Shown piece after piece: positions 16,034 through 25,429 of a stretch of 64,000 nucleotides of DNA. A program made the position numbers and the translations under genes. The stretch is taken from contig NZ_JABJRC010000002.1 in assembly GCF_013131805.1 (NCBI RefSeq), forward strand, positions 682,001 through 746,000, read 5' to 3'. The stretch is from Kribbella sandramycini. Lineage in GTDB: Bacteria > Actinomycetota > Actinomycetes > Propionibacteriales > Kribbellaceae. Numbering within the stretch: position 1 is the stretch's first letter; each line of letters starts with the position of its first letter. A model generated the notes under the pieces. The model was not told the DNA's origin and made no database searches. It worked only from the letters and a program-made list of their open reading frames with translations.

Positions 16034-19033
16034 ATGGTGACCATTGCTACGGACGATATCGACGGGAACGAGCTGTGGTGGCTCGCGACCGGACCGGGGT
16101 CCTGGGGTTCAAGACCCGTCGATGCTCAGACGGCTGAGACGAGCCTTCGCGGGCATTTCGTCTTTGCCGAGGAGACCTCGAAGCGGGCAGGGCTACGCAC
16201 GCCGCAGCTGGGGGCGCTGCACGCGATTCTCGCCTACAGGTCGACGGAACAGACCGAGGCGATCACGATCGTCTTGCCGACGGGGACGGGCAAGACGGAG
16301 ACCATGCTGGCCGCCTACTGCCACTCGCCGGCTCGCACTCTGGTCATGGTCCCGTCTGATGCGCTCAGGACTCAGATTGCGACCAAGTTCGTTGCGCTGG
16401 GCAAGCTGCCTGAGTTTGAGGCGGTTGTCGGTGACTTCCGGTGCCCTTCCGTTCTGGTGTTGACGAAGGCACCCTTGACGGAGGCTGCGGTCGACGAACT
16501 GGTCGCACCGGCGAACGTCATCGTCGCCACCGCACAGGTGCTGGCTACCTGCTCGGCAAAGGTGCGAAGCCGGCTCGCCGCCGCGTGTGCACGGCTGTTT
16601 GTTGACGAGGCTCATCATGAGGCAGCCCGCACGTGGCGAGCGGTGGTCGACGAGTTCATAGGTAAGGAAGTCGTGCAGTTCACAGCGACGCCGTACCGGG
16701 AGGACGGCAGGCACCTGAGCGGCAAGGTGGAGTACGCCTATCCGCTGCGGCTGGCGCAGAAGAACGACTACTTCGCGCGTATCGACTATCAGTCCGTAGT
16801 CGAGCTCGGCGATCCGGACCGAGCCGTCGCGACCGCGGCTGTGCAGCGGCTACGAGATGACCTGGCGGCAGGGCTCGATCATCTGTTGATGGCGCGGGCC
16901 GGATCGGTCGCGCGTGCGAAAGTACTGATCAAGCTTTACCAGGAGATCGCACCAGATCTGGCGCCGATTCGTCTGGATCGGCGAGTCGTGGCCGCCACCC
17001 GAGAGAAGCGCCTGACTTCTCTGCTGGACCGCACCAGCCGCATCGTCGTCTGCGTCAACATGCTCGGCGAGGGATTTGACCTCCCCGAGCTCAAGGTCGC
17101 GGCCATCCACGATCCGCAAAAGAGCCTGGCCGTCACGCTGCAGTTCATCGGTCGGTTCACACGTACAGGCAAGGAGTCACTGGGGAACGCCTCGGCCTTC
17201 GTGCCACTTCAGGTGGCTGGGATCGACGAACGACTTCGGCGGCTCTATGGCGAAGATGCCGACTGGAACGAGGTCATCCGAGATCTCACCGAGCACGCAG
17301 TGGGCGGGGCGAAGGAACGATCCGAGTTCGAGAAGGGATTCGGTACCCTGCCGCACGAGATTGCGATGCGCAGCATTCATCCGAAGATGAGTACGGTGAC
17401 CTACCAGTCGTCGAGTCCGTTGAGCTGGACGCCGGAACGGATCTACGACCTCTTCGAAGACAGGCTGCTGACCACTCAACTGGGCATCAACAACGCACAG
17501 TCTGTCGTGTGGTGGGTCTCCCGTGAAACGGTCCCGGTACGCTGGGGCGAGTTCTCGAGCTTCAATGAGCTTGTCCACCATCTCTACGTGGTCCACGTAG
17601 ACGATGCCGGCGGCTTCCTCTACATCAACAGCACCAACAAGGGTTCGATGCACGAGGATATCGCCCAGGCGATCGGCGGCGCGGACGTCTCGCTCGTCAA
17701 TGGAGAGACGGTCTACCGCATCCTCGCCAAGGTTCAGCGCCGAACCCCCACGAATGTCGGCCTTCTGGACTCGGTCAGCCGCAACCGCCGATTCTCCATG
17801 TATGTCGGTCAAGACGTGCTGCAGGCGTGGAAGGGCGATGCCGCAACCAAGATGAAGACGAACATCTTCGCGCACGGATTCCATGAAGGACGGGTCGTCA
17901 GTTTCGGGGCCTCGCGGAAGGGCAAGGTCTGGAGCCACGAGCAGGCCCGAGACATCCACGACTGGGTGAGGTGGGCTCGAGAAATCGGTCCGGCCATCAC
18001 CGACACCTCCGTCTCCCTGGACTCTGTCATGGCTGGGTTCCTTCTCCCGCACCCGGCGACGGAGCGCCCACCCCATGTGCCACTGGCCATCGAGTGGCCG
18101 TACCAGATCACTGCCACCCTGAGCGAGACACGCACCGTCAGCTATCAGTCGAAGTCCTTCTCGCTCCTGGAGACAGAGATGCGGCTCACCGATCATTCGG
18201 AGACCGGACCGCTACGGTTCCAGGTGGTCACCAGCGATTGGGCGCTCGACTTCGAGTTCGTGTTCCATCCCGACGGGCCGCCTGACATCATCCCGCTCGG
18301 TGACGACGGCGAAGTCACGACGCGCAACAGCACGATAAGCCTTGCCGCCTTTCTCACCCAACACGGGCTGCTCGTCACCTTCGCGGACGAAGTAGTGCTG
18401 GCCGAGCAAGGCTTCCTGCTCAAGCTGGATCGAGGAAAGTACCTCTATCCCAAGGACGATGTAGAAACTCCGAGCTGGAACGGCATCAATCTCAGGCGTG
18501 AGTCACAAGGCGATGAGCGAGACCCTACGAGCATTCAACATCGAGCGATCGAGTTGCTGTCCGCCGAGGCCGACTGGGATGTGATCGTGGACGACGACGG
18601 CACAGGTGAGCTGGCCGACATCGTCTGCCTCCGCAGCCATGGCGAGAAGCTCTACGTACTGCTTGCTCACTGCAAATACTCGTCCAAGGCGACGCCAGGA
18701 GCCCGGATCGGAGATCTCTACGACGTCTGTGGTCAGGCGATGAAGATGAACCGGGCGAAATCCATGCCTGAGCAGCTCGTGCGAAGACTGCTGAAGCGCG
18801 AACGAAAGCGCCAGAAGCAAGGGAAGAATCGCCTGATCAAGGGCGACCTCAAGGAACTGGCCGTGCTCGTGAACGAGGCACGGTTCCGCGAACTCGACGT
18901 CACGGTGGCTGTCGTCCAACCAGGAATGTCCGCGAGCAAGGCAAGCGAGGACATGCTGGCGCTCCTCGGCGCCACTGATCGGTTCCTGACAGAGACCTAC
19001 CAGATGAGGTTCCGCGTCCTGGCCAGCATTTGA
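16034..19033 (+). CDS. DEAD/DEAH helicase fused to a nuclease-like domain
   Basis: The 999-aa protein has a complete SF2 helicase in its first 400 residues: Walker A LPTGTGKTETML (about 80-91), DEAH box in LFVDEAHHEA (about 190), FTATPYRE (about 216) and motif VI QFIGRFTRTGK (about 371-380). Near residues 846-885 is DWDVIVDDDGTGELADIV followed by LYVLLAHCKYS, spaced like the Asp and x-Lys of a PD-(D/E)xK nuclease. Between lies about 400 aa without a recognised family. Stand-alone helicase-nuclease proteins on mobile elements are often anti-phage effectors. It is divergent from a two-gene unknown operon and converges on the relaxase. Antiviral function is inference. Confidence 0.75.
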   Translation: MVTIATDDIDGNELWWLATGPGSWGSRPVDAQTAETSLRGHFVFAEETSKRAGLRTPQLGALHAILAYRSTEQTEAITIVLPTGTGKTETMLAAYCHSPARTLVMVPSDALRTQIATKFVALGKLPEFEAVVGDFRCPSVLVLTKAPLTEAAVDELVAPANVIVATAQVLATCSAKVRSRLAAACARLFVDEAHHEAARTWRAVVDEFIGKEVVQFTATPYREDGRHLSGKVEYAYPLRLAQKNDYFARIDYQSVVELGDPDRAVATAAVQRLRDDLAAGLDHLLMARAGSVARAKVLIKLYQEIAPDLAPIRLDRRVVAATREKRLTSLLDRTSRIVVCVNMLGEGFDLPELKVAAIHDPQKSLAVTLQFIGRFTRTGKESLGNASAFVPLQVAGIDERLRRLYGEDADWNEVIRDLTEHAVGGAKERSEFEKGFGTLPHEIAMRSIHPKMSTVTYQSSSPLSWTPERIYDLFEDRLLTTQLGINNAQSVVWWVSRETVPVRWGEFSSFNELVHHLYVVHVDDAGGFLYINSTNKGSMHEDIAQAIGGADVSLVNGETVYRILAKVQRRTPTNVGLLDSVSRNRRFSMYVGQDVLQAWKGDAATKMKTNIFAHGFHEGRVVSFGASRKGKVWSHEQARDIHDWVRWAREIGPAITDTSVSLDSVMAGFLLPHPATERPPHVPLAIEWPYQITATLSETRTVSYQSKSFSLLETEMRLTDHSETGPLRFQVVTSDWALDFEFVFHPDGPPDIIPLGDDGEVTTRNSTISLAAFLTQHGLLVTFADEVVLAEQGFLLKLDRGKYLYPKDDVETPSWNGINLRRESQGDERDPTSIQHRAIELLSAEADWDVIVDDDGTGELADIVCLRSHGEKLYVLLAHCKYSSKATPGARIGDLYDVCGQAMKMNRAKSMPEQLVRRLLKRERKRQKQGKNRLIKGDLKELAVLVNEARFRELDVTVAVVQPGMSASKASEDMLALLGATDRFLTETYQMRFRVLASI

Positions 19034-19054
19034 CCGCTGAGTGCAGAGGACGCC

Positions 19055-22000
19055 TCATGACGGGGGTGGCGCCTCGGCTGGGTCGATGTCCCGCCCGTTA
19101 CAGACGCCCGACGACTGACGGACAGGGGCGCCGAGCGGTGACGATGGCCTGATCTGGGCGGCTAACCGTTTGTAGTGACCGAGCTGGATTTGCTGATGCG
19201 CGGCTGGTTCGGTTCCGAGGACGTTCGGAGCCGTGATGCCGTAGCGCTCACGGTAGGCACAGATTCCGCGGATGATGCTCTCGAGGTCTGAAACAAGACC
19301 GGGATTCGGACGAGCCTGCAGGGCTGAGAGCCAGACCGGCCGATCGACGCCGGCCTGGTGTGCGAGCCAATCAGCACGGGCCGCGATGTGTGATTCGAGC
19401 TCGCGGAACGACACGACCAGGGTGGGGTCCGCAAGCTGTGTTGCGGGTAGCACCAGCCCTGCGATCAGGACGGGCTCCTGGCGCCGGGAACGATGGGTCA
19501 AGCGTTCGACTCGCGTGTGGAGTACGGCTGCGATGTCGTGCGAATCGGTGAGAGGGGTGAGGTGGGCTGCTCTGCGGAGTAGAGCAGGGACGTCGTGGCC
19601 GGTGGCCTCCGCGTGGCGGAGGGCGGCGAGGAGTGCGCCGTAGGCGGGTGAGGCCTGGAGGGCGGCCTGGTCGGAGGCGTCGAGGCCGCTGGAGGTGACG
19701 GCTCCTGCGAAGCGCGAGCGTGCGTCTATCTGGGAGAGGTGTTCGTGGATGGGAATGAGGTGGTCGAGGCGGGTGGCGTTGTCGAGTTCTTGGCGCATTA
19801 CTTCGTGGGCGGAGAGTTCGACGCCGGGGTTGTCGAGGACGGCTTCGAGAACGTCTCGCATGGTCTGCTCGAAATGGGGTTCGTGGAGGTCTGGGGAGGG
19901 TTGGTGGGTCGCGACGTACGCGTGGTTGGTGTGGCGGCCGCGGGTCATGCCGACGTACAGGAGGGCTCGGGTGAGTTGGTCGCTGACGACGAGGTGGGCG
20001 GTGTCGACGGTGGCGCCTTGGGCTCGGTGGGCTGTGGTGGCGTAGGCGAGTTCGACGGATTCTTGGACGTAGGTGGTGGGGAGCGTGACGGTTTCGTCTG
20101 TGTTGTTTTGGACGGTGAGGGAGCCGTCGGGCCAGCGGTGGATGACGGTCCAGTGGTCGCCGTTTTGGACGAAGCCGGTGGGGGAGTAGCGGAGTCGTCG
20201 GTTGTTGAGGCGGGTGACGATGTGGTCGCCGAGGCCGACGTGGGTGCCGTCGTGGAGTTCGATGCCGTCGGGTTCTACTTCGCCGGTGGTGATGCGGTCG
20301 AGGCGGGCGCGGGCGTTGAGGCGGGCGACGGTGGCGTTGTCGGCGGCGATGAGGAGGCTGGTTCGGCCGGCGCGGGTGTCTGTTTGCCAGGCTTGGTAGG
20401 CGGCGGTTTCCATGTCGTCGGAGGGGCCGGCGGTGAGGCGGTTGTGGTCGTCGTAGGTGTCGATGATGCTGAGGCTGCCGGTTCGGAGGGCGAGGCTGGC
20501 GTCGCGTTCCCAAGGGTTGGTGAAGCGCCAGACGTCGCTGAGTTCGGCGGCGTTGGTGTCTTTGGCGATGAGGCGGAAGGCGCCGCCGGTGTCGGCGGCG
20601 CCGAGTTGGGCGTCGTCTCCGACTAGGAGGAGTTTGGCGCCGGCCGCGTCGGTGGCGCGGGCGAGGGTGGCGAGTTCCATGGTTCCGGCCATGGAGGCTT
20701 CGTCGACGATGACAAGCTGGTCTTGGTGGAAGTGCCATCGGTCGTGTTCGGCGCGGAGCGCGGCGAGTCGAGCGGTGAGTCGGCTGGCGCGGAGTTTGCG
20801 GCGGGCGCGGTTCGCGAGCTGTAGGGCGTACTCGGTCTCCCGGATGCGCTGTCGGCGGGTCTCGGCGCCGAGGCCGACGGATTCGTAGATCCACTTGGCG
20901 ATGTTGTCGGAGGGGGAGCCGATGGCGTCGGACAGGACGGTTGCGGCCGCGGACGACGGTGCGAGGGCGATGATCGAACCTTCGCCGTGGGCGGCCTTCC
21001 AGACTGTCGTGAGGTGGGCGAGCAGGCGGGTCTTCCCGGTGCCGGCCGGACCGATGGGGGCTTCGACTTTCTGGCCGCTGGTGGCGATCCGGTGGAGTGC
21101 TTTCAGCTTGTCGTCGCTCAGATCGGCGGCCGGGCGGGGGATTATCGGGCCGATGGTGTCGCGGGCGAGGTCGAGGAGGACGGCTTCGGCCCCGAGGATG
21201 ACGGGGGAGGTGTAGATCTGCCCGTTGTGGATGGTGAAGACGCTCTCGCCGTTCTCGCGGGTGGCTGAGGTGGTGACGAGGTCTGCCGTGGTGAGGCTGA
21301 TCGAGTGGAGTTCGGCGGCCTGGACGATGGCTTGGAGGGCCGCGAACCGTTCGTCGGGGGAGATGAATCGCAGGAGCCGGGTGTGGCGGGCTGTTTCGGC
21401 CAGAAGGTTCCAGCGGTTCCAGGTCGCACGCTTGTTCTGCAGCGTCAGGACGGTGGCCGCGCCGTACGCGTCGACCGTCTCGGCGCTGAGGTCGGTGAGG
21501 GCGAGGGGGCGTTGTTCGTCGTGGGCGAGTGATCGCTGGATGATCTCGATGACGCCGCTCCCGACTGCTTGAGCGGCGCGCTTCTTCCATTCGGACGTGA
21601 GGTCGGACAGGGGCCGGGTGTGTTCCTTGGGCGGCCGGTTGAGGAGAGTCGCCTGCTGTCTGAGGACGTACATCTCGCGACGGCTCGGCGGATGCAAAGC
21701 GTCGCCACGCTCGTCCAGGAGGGTTGCGAGGTTGGTCTCGATCTGTGTGGTTCTGGCGGAGAATTCGCGGATCAGTTCGTCAGGAATGGTCTCGATTTCG
21801 AAGGCGGGGTTGCGCTGTTTTCCGCGTTCTCGGAGCTCCCAGTCGACGCAGAGTCGGCGGGTGAGGCCGTCGGCGAGGAGGACGTTGTGGATCTCGGACA
21901 TGGCTACGGTGGCGCGGTGGAGGACGCGGCTGTCGAGGGTGCGCCAGGCGCCGTCGGTTTTGCCTTGGACGCGGTTGGCGACGACGACGTGGGTGTGGAG

Positions 22001-22654
22001 TTGGGGGTCGCCGCTGCGGCTGTCCCAGTGGTCGAAGGCTGCTGCGACGAGCCCGCGGGTGTCGATCTGAGCGATGCCTTGTTCGCCGGTTCGGCTGAAG
22101 GCCGCGTGTTGCTCGATGAGGCGTACGACGGCGTGAACAGCGTCGTGATGGGCGGCGACGATCTGTTCCTGGGTGCCGATGTCGGCGATCGCCCAGAGGG
22201 CTGAGACTGACTTGACGGGTGAGAAGGTGAAGTCGAACCCGGCGACGGCCTGCTGGGTCTCTTCGCGCCTCGCGGCCTTGTGAATCTGGGCGATCACCGC
22301 CGCCCGCTCCACCTCGCTGAGGCTGTTCGGGAGTTCCTGGATCTGGTCTGCGACGCGCTGAGCGGGGGTCTTGTAGACCGGGTAAGGGCGGCCCAGTTGG
22401 CGGCCGTTCAACGGGTCTTTGCCTTGGCCGAACAAGGCCGCCATCTGATCCTCGGTCACCGTGTTCCCCGGGCGTAGCGAGCCGTCGCCGAGGCCGGGGA
22501 GACCGGTTCCGAGCCATCGACCCGGCGGGTATCCGGTGGCGGTGTAGTACGCCGTCAGAGGGGTCGCCATGCGGTGGTCGACGTCGCCGGAGGCGATGTG
22601 GCGCAGGAGATAGTTGTAGCCGTCGCCGGCCGTCATGCGATGGATGCTCAGCAT
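19055..22654 (-). CDS. MobF relaxase-helicase (TraA/TrwC-like)
   Basis: The 1199-aa protein starts with the TrwC-type relaxase domain (MLSIHRMTAGDGYNYLL; HUH histidines in DPQLHTHVVVANR near residue 220) and continues into an SF1 helicase with Walker A GPAGTGKTRLLAHL near 535, DEASM box and the C-terminal AYATTAHRAQGATVD and YVGMTRGR motifs. It nicks oriT and unwinds the transferred strand. ATG at 22654 is chosen since the family begins with this sequence and GAGGGG lies 9 bases upstream; ATG 22690 is in frame. No TraB/FtsK or VirB/D4 gene is present, so the element is probably mobilizable only. The oriT is likely in the upstream 400 bases. Confidence 0.92.
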   Translation of the reverse strand: MLSIHRMTAGDGYNYLLRHIASGDVDHRMATPLTAYYTATGYPPGRWLGTGLPGLGDGSLRPGNTVTEDQMAALFGQGKDPLNGRQLGRPYPVYKTPAQRVADQIQELPNSLSEVERAAVIAQIHKAARREETQQAVAGFDFTFSPVKSVSALWAIADIGTQEQIVAAHHDAVHAVVRLIEQHAAFSRTGEQGIAQIDTRGLVAAAFDHWDSRSGDPQLHTHVVVANRVQGKTDGAWRTLDSRVLHRATVAMSEIHNVLLADGLTRRLCVDWELRERGKQRNPAFEIETIPDELIREFSARTTQIETNLATLLDERGDALHPPSRREMYVLRQQATLLNRPPKEHTRPLSDLTSEWKKRAAQAVGSGVIEIIQRSLAHDEQRPLALTDLSAETVDAYGAATVLTLQNKRATWNRWNLLAETARHTRLLRFISPDERFAALQAIVQAAELHSISLTTADLVTTSATRENGESVFTIHNGQIYTSPVILGAEAVLLDLARDTIGPIIPRPAADLSDDKLKALHRIATSGQKVEAPIGPAGTGKTRLLAHLTTVWKAAHGEGSIIALAPSSAAATVLSDAIGSPSDNIAKWIYESVGLGAETRRQRIRETEYALQLANRARRKLRASRLTARLAALRAEHDRWHFHQDQLVIVDEASMAGTMELATLARATDAAGAKLLLVGDDAQLGAADTGGAFRLIAKDTNAAELSDVWRFTNPWERDASLALRTGSLSIIDTYDDHNRLTAGPSDDMETAAYQAWQTDTRAGRTSLLIAADNATVARLNARARLDRITTGEVEPDGIELHDGTHVGLGDHIVTRLNNRRLRYSPTGFVQNGDHWTVIHRWPDGSLTVQNNTDETVTLPTTYVQESVELAYATTAHRAQGATVDTAHLVVSDQLTRALLYVGMTRGRHTNHAYVATHQPSPDLHEPHFEQTMRDVLEAVLDNPGVELSAHEVMRQELDNATRLDHLIPIHEHLSQIDARSRFAGAVTSSGLDASDQAALQASPAYGALLAALRHAEATGHDVPALLRRAAHLTPLTDSHDIAAVLHTRVERLTHRSRRQEPVLIAGLVLPATQLADPTLVVSFRELESHIAARADWLAHQAGVDRPVWLSALQARPNPGLVSDLESIIRGICAYRERYGITAPNVLGTEPAAHQQIQLGHYKRLAAQIRPSSPLGAPVRQSSGVCNGRDIDPAEAPPPS

Positions 22655-23055
22655 CGCGCCGAGCCCCTCGAACGGATGGATTCGCAGCACCTGATGTAGC
22701 CCATGTGCGGATCAACGCGCGAGCCCGGAGGTATCGGATCGGGTGGGCGCGGGACCGACGGCTCCATAAGTGCCAGAAGTGTGCCGGATTTGACCTTGCC
22801 CCAAGGCGCGAAAAGTTGTCCTCGGCATCCGTTCAGCTGCCACGCCTCAGGCGGGCAGTCCTGGATCACGTGATCCAGGACTCAGCAGGGGAGGACAGGT
22901 GAGCGATACAAGCGATCAAGTTCGCCGACGGATCGTCGACCCCGTGCGAGACGCGGACGTGATCTTTGAGCGAGGAGGACCACGAGGGCCGTCGCCTGCC
23001 GAGCGATGACCGCGTCCAGCCGCTACCGGCTCGGCATCCCGCCGTACCAGTGCCT
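22655..23055. other. Intergenic region upstream of the relaxase, possible oriT
   Basis: These 401 bases hold no convincing gene. They lie upstream of the MobF relaxase, the usual site for oriT, and contain a perfect 26-base palindrome at 22,857-22,882. No nic consensus can be named. Confidence 0.4.
22857..22882. repeat. Perfect 26-base palindrome
   Basis: The half site AGTCCTGGATCAC is followed immediately by its reverse complement GTGATCCAGGACT, giving 26 bases with no loop or mismatch. It lies 203 bases upstream of the relaxase start. It may be an operator for a dimeric regulator of transfer or part of oriT. Confidence 0.85.
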
Positions 23056-23601
23056 CTATTCCGAGTCTGTGCTTCGGATCATCACAGTCAGAAGTGGTGA
23101 GGCCGGCGATGGTTGGCTGTGGCCGATGTCCGTGTATCCCCATGACCTGTACAAAGCGTGCACCTTGCCGTCACCGGCGGCTGGATTGACCATGAGGGTG
23201 ACGAACGCCTCTGTGCGCGCGGCTACGAGCGCGTCGTGAATGCGGCGACCTGTGCCTGTCTTGCGCCAGGCGGAGCGAACGCCGATCTCTTTGAGCGCCG
23301 CGGTCGGCTGTTCGGTGTACTCGTCGGAGGGTGGCGGCGTCGTGCGTTCCCAGTACCGGTCACCGTGCTCGATCGTGTTTGCGTAGGCGTAGCCGACGGG
23401 AAAGCCGTCTGCGTAGGCGAGGACTGCCAGGAAGCCCGGTTCTGCTCCGTGCCGGTCCAGTCGTTCGCCGAATGCTGTGACGGCGTAGTTGGGGAGGTGG
23501 AGGAGCGGAGCGCGTACGTCGGCGTACACGTCGACCAGATCGTTGCGGACGGGATCGACGGTGGTGAATGTGCGCAGTTCGAGAGTGGACGTCGCGGTCA
23601 T
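23056..23601 (-). CDS. GNAT family N-acetyltransferase
   Basis: The 181-aa product has the GNAT fold: FLAVLAYADGFPVGYAYANT, then KEIGVRSAWRKTGTGRRIHDALVA as the acetyl-CoA loop (R-x-x-G-x-G/A variant) and VNPAAGDGKVHALYRSWGYTDIG near the end. ATG at 23601 overlaps the stop of the XRE regulator gene (ATGA), so the two are coupled. The substrate is unknown; next to the graspetide locus it could modify or detoxify a peptide, but this is speculative. Confidence 0.85.
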   Translation of the reverse strand: MTATSTLELRTFTTVDPVRNDLVDVYADVRAPLLHLPNYAVTAFGERLDRHGAEPGFLAVLAYADGFPVGYAYANTIEHGDRYWERTTPPPSDEYTEQPTAALKEIGVRSAWRKTGTGRRIHDALVAARTEAFVTLMVNPAAGDGKVHALYRSWGYTDIGHSQPSPASPLLTVMIRSTDSE

Positions 23602-24863
23602 GCAGGGGTCCTCCAAGTGGCCACGTGCTCGTTCCAGGTCTGAACAATGGAGCTGCCTGCGGCGGTGGCCCGTAGGGCGGCTCCGAATTCTTGGAGCATG
23701 CGCGTCACGCGCGCATGCTGTGTGGCCGCTTCCGCGGAGACCTTCATGGCCGTAGCAGTGGCGACGTCAGGCATCTTCTGTGCGAGCTGGGCGTGGGCGA
23801 GCCGGGTGGTTGTGATGGCTTGTGACCGGACCATGTGGGGTCGGAGCGCGGACAGCGAGCGGTGGCCGTGGAACTCGGCAGTTGCGTAGTCGCCCAGTGC
23901 CAAGTAAGCCGACAGGGCCAACGAGTCGAGCTCTGCTTGGTCGTAGAAGGCGAGCATCCACGCTGGGCGCTCGTCAGAGGGGCCCGCGCGAAGCATCGCG
24001 TCCTGTGCCTGGCCGAAGGACCGCCGGGCCGCGGTGGAATCTTGAGCGGCACCGTGAATCGCTCCCTGACGAGCGAGGCCCAATGATGCGAACAAGGAAT
24101 CGCGGCGTGTGAGGTGCAAGTTGCGCGCGACGTCGTTTGCGGCGATGCCGTCAGCCGGCCGCCCTGTGTGCCGATAGAAGGTTCCGGCGTGGCTCCAGAT
24201 GCGGAACTTAATTGCCTGGTCGCCGGACATCTCGGCGAGTGCCTGAGCTTCCCGCATGTGAACCATCGCTGTATCGAACCGGCGTCCGTCGATTGCGGCC
24301 CACATGGCCGAGGAGCGGAACGCTGCTGCTGAGGCGTAGAGGCTGCTACGTACGCGCTGCGTTGCTCCTCCGGCATTCTGGAGGTTGAGTGCCTGGCCGG
24401 CCAGCGCGCTGGCTCGCTGTTCGATGTCCAGTTGGCCGCCGTGGCGGTGATCGCTGGCGATGATCTCGGCGAAGCGTTGTTGCAGCCGATCGACGTCGCT
24501 CATGCCGAGCCGGCGTTGCCCGGTACCGGGAGCCGAGGAGGCTGCGGCTACTGCCGCGGCGATGCCGCCGACGAGCGTTCGACGCTTCATGTCGGCGACC
24601 TCCTGCGGCCGAAGGGAAGGGACCTTTCGGAACCCTAGGGCAGCGATGGGAAGACCTGTTAGGGACTCCAGTGCGGCGCGGGTTGCGGACTTAGGCCATT
24701 TCACGCGGCCGGCCTTCCAGTCCCGCACTGAGGAGCCGTCGAGGCCGCCGGGTTTTCCAGTCACCTGTTCCAGTGCCTGGTTCACCGCCTCAGCAAGGCT
24801 GTTGGAGCTGTGACCGTGCTCGGCCATCCACTCCTCGAGCGCTGAGTTGCGTGTGCTTCCCAT
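23598..24863 (-). CDS. XRE-type regulator with TPR-like C-terminal domain
   Basis: The 421-aa protein has an N-terminal helix-turn-helix (residues about 8-60: HSSNSLAEAVNQALEQ, SSVRDWKAGRVKWPKS) and a linker with MKRRTLVGGIAAAVAAASSAPG, a hydrophobic segment seen in this Streptomyces-type family. The rest is helical, TPR-like repeats up to residue about 400. ATG at 24863 matches the family N-terminus. It is divergent from the RiPP operon, and a perfect inverted repeat lies between them, so it probably controls that operon. It is coupled to the GNAT gene. Confidence 0.85.
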   Translation of the reverse strand: MGSTRNSALEEWMAEHGHSSNSLAEAVNQALEQVTGKPGGLDGSSVRDWKAGRVKWPKSATRAALESLTGLPIAALGFRKVPSLRPQEVADMKRRTLVGGIAAAVAAASSAPGTGQRRLGMSDVDRLQQRFAEIIASDHRHGGQLDIEQRASALAGQALNLQNAGGATQRVRSSLYASAAAFRSSAMWAAIDGRRFDTAMVHMREAQALAEMSGDQAIKFRIWSHAGTFYRHTGRPADGIAANDVARNLHLTRRDSLFASLGLARQGAIHGAAQDSTAARRSFGQAQDAMLRAGPSDERPAWMLAFYDQAELDSLALSAYLALGDYATAEFHGHRSLSALRPHMVRSQAITTTRLAHAQLAQKMPDVATATAMKVSAEAATQHARVTRMLQEFGAALRATAAGSSIVQTWNEHVATWRTPA

Positions 24864-24987
24864 TCGAGAACGGTAACCCTCACTCTCGGTGTCCGCCACG
24901 CGACAGCGGATCAAGATCACCCTAGGAGGTTCCACCGGATCAGTACCTGATCGCCCTATTCCTGCTGGCTCTCGGAGTAGTTGTCTT

Positions 24988-25012
24988 GAGTTGTCGCGGT
25001 AAGCGACAACTC
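24988..25012. promoter_or_regulatory. Inverted-repeat operator upstream of RiPP operon
   Basis: GAGTTGTCGC and GCGACAACTC form a perfect 10-base inverted repeat around GGTAA. A further half site AGTTGTC begins 10 bases earlier (24,979). The repeat is 40 bases upstream of the first gene of the RiPP operon and 125 bases from the divergent XRE gene, so it is the best candidate for the XRE binding site. It could also act as an RNA hairpin near the transcript start. Confidence 0.6.
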
Positions 25013-25051
25013 ACAAGGAGTGACGGCTGTGAAAGGCTAAAGGTGGAAGCA

Positions 25052-25429
25052 ATGGTCCTGATAGCTCCGAGGCCGTTCTTCCTCGTGCGGTACTACGACC
25101 CTTCGGGGGTCAGCGGAACCGGTGTGGTCGGCGAGGGCACGGAGTGGTCCGACGGATCGGCTTCGCTGCGGTGGCGCGGACATGAACCGGTGGTCGGGTT
25201 CTGGTCGGGCGGTGTGCAGTCGATCGAGCGCATTCATGGCCACGACGGCGCGACGATCGTCGTATTCCCTGACGAGTTACCGGCGAACCGCACCGTTGAG
25301 GACTTCGTGTATCCGCTCTCGTCAGGGCAGCCGGTGCCGGCCCCAAGCGTCGGCGGCCTCTGCGCGGCCTGCAAGGGCGCGTACCCGTGTACGCGCTGCA
25401 CCGACGGAATGGCGGGAATGCTGCCATGA
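25052..25429 (+). CDS. Small protein with CxxC motifs, unknown
   Basis: The 125-aa product has a beta-rich N-terminal two-thirds (FFLVRYYDPSGVSGTGVVGEG, HEPVVGFWSGGVQSIERIHGHDG) and a C-terminal LCAACKGAYPCTRCTDGM cluster with four Cys as a likely zinc site. ATG at 25052 follows AGGTGGA. Its stop overlaps the next start as ATGA. Family not recognised. It is the first gene after the candidate operator and heads the run leading to the graspetide genes. Confidence 0.65.
   Translation: MVLIAPRPFFLVRYYDPSGVSGTGVVGEGTEWSDGSASLRWRGHEPVVGFWSGGVQSIERIHGHDGATIVVFPDELPANRTVEDFVYPLSSGQPVPAPSVGGLCAACKGAYPCTRCTDGMAGMLP

Noticed and set aside
19371..21590. 739-aa minus-strand frame inside the relaxase
   Set aside because: Out-of-frame Arg/Pro-rich shadow of the MobF gene on the same strand.
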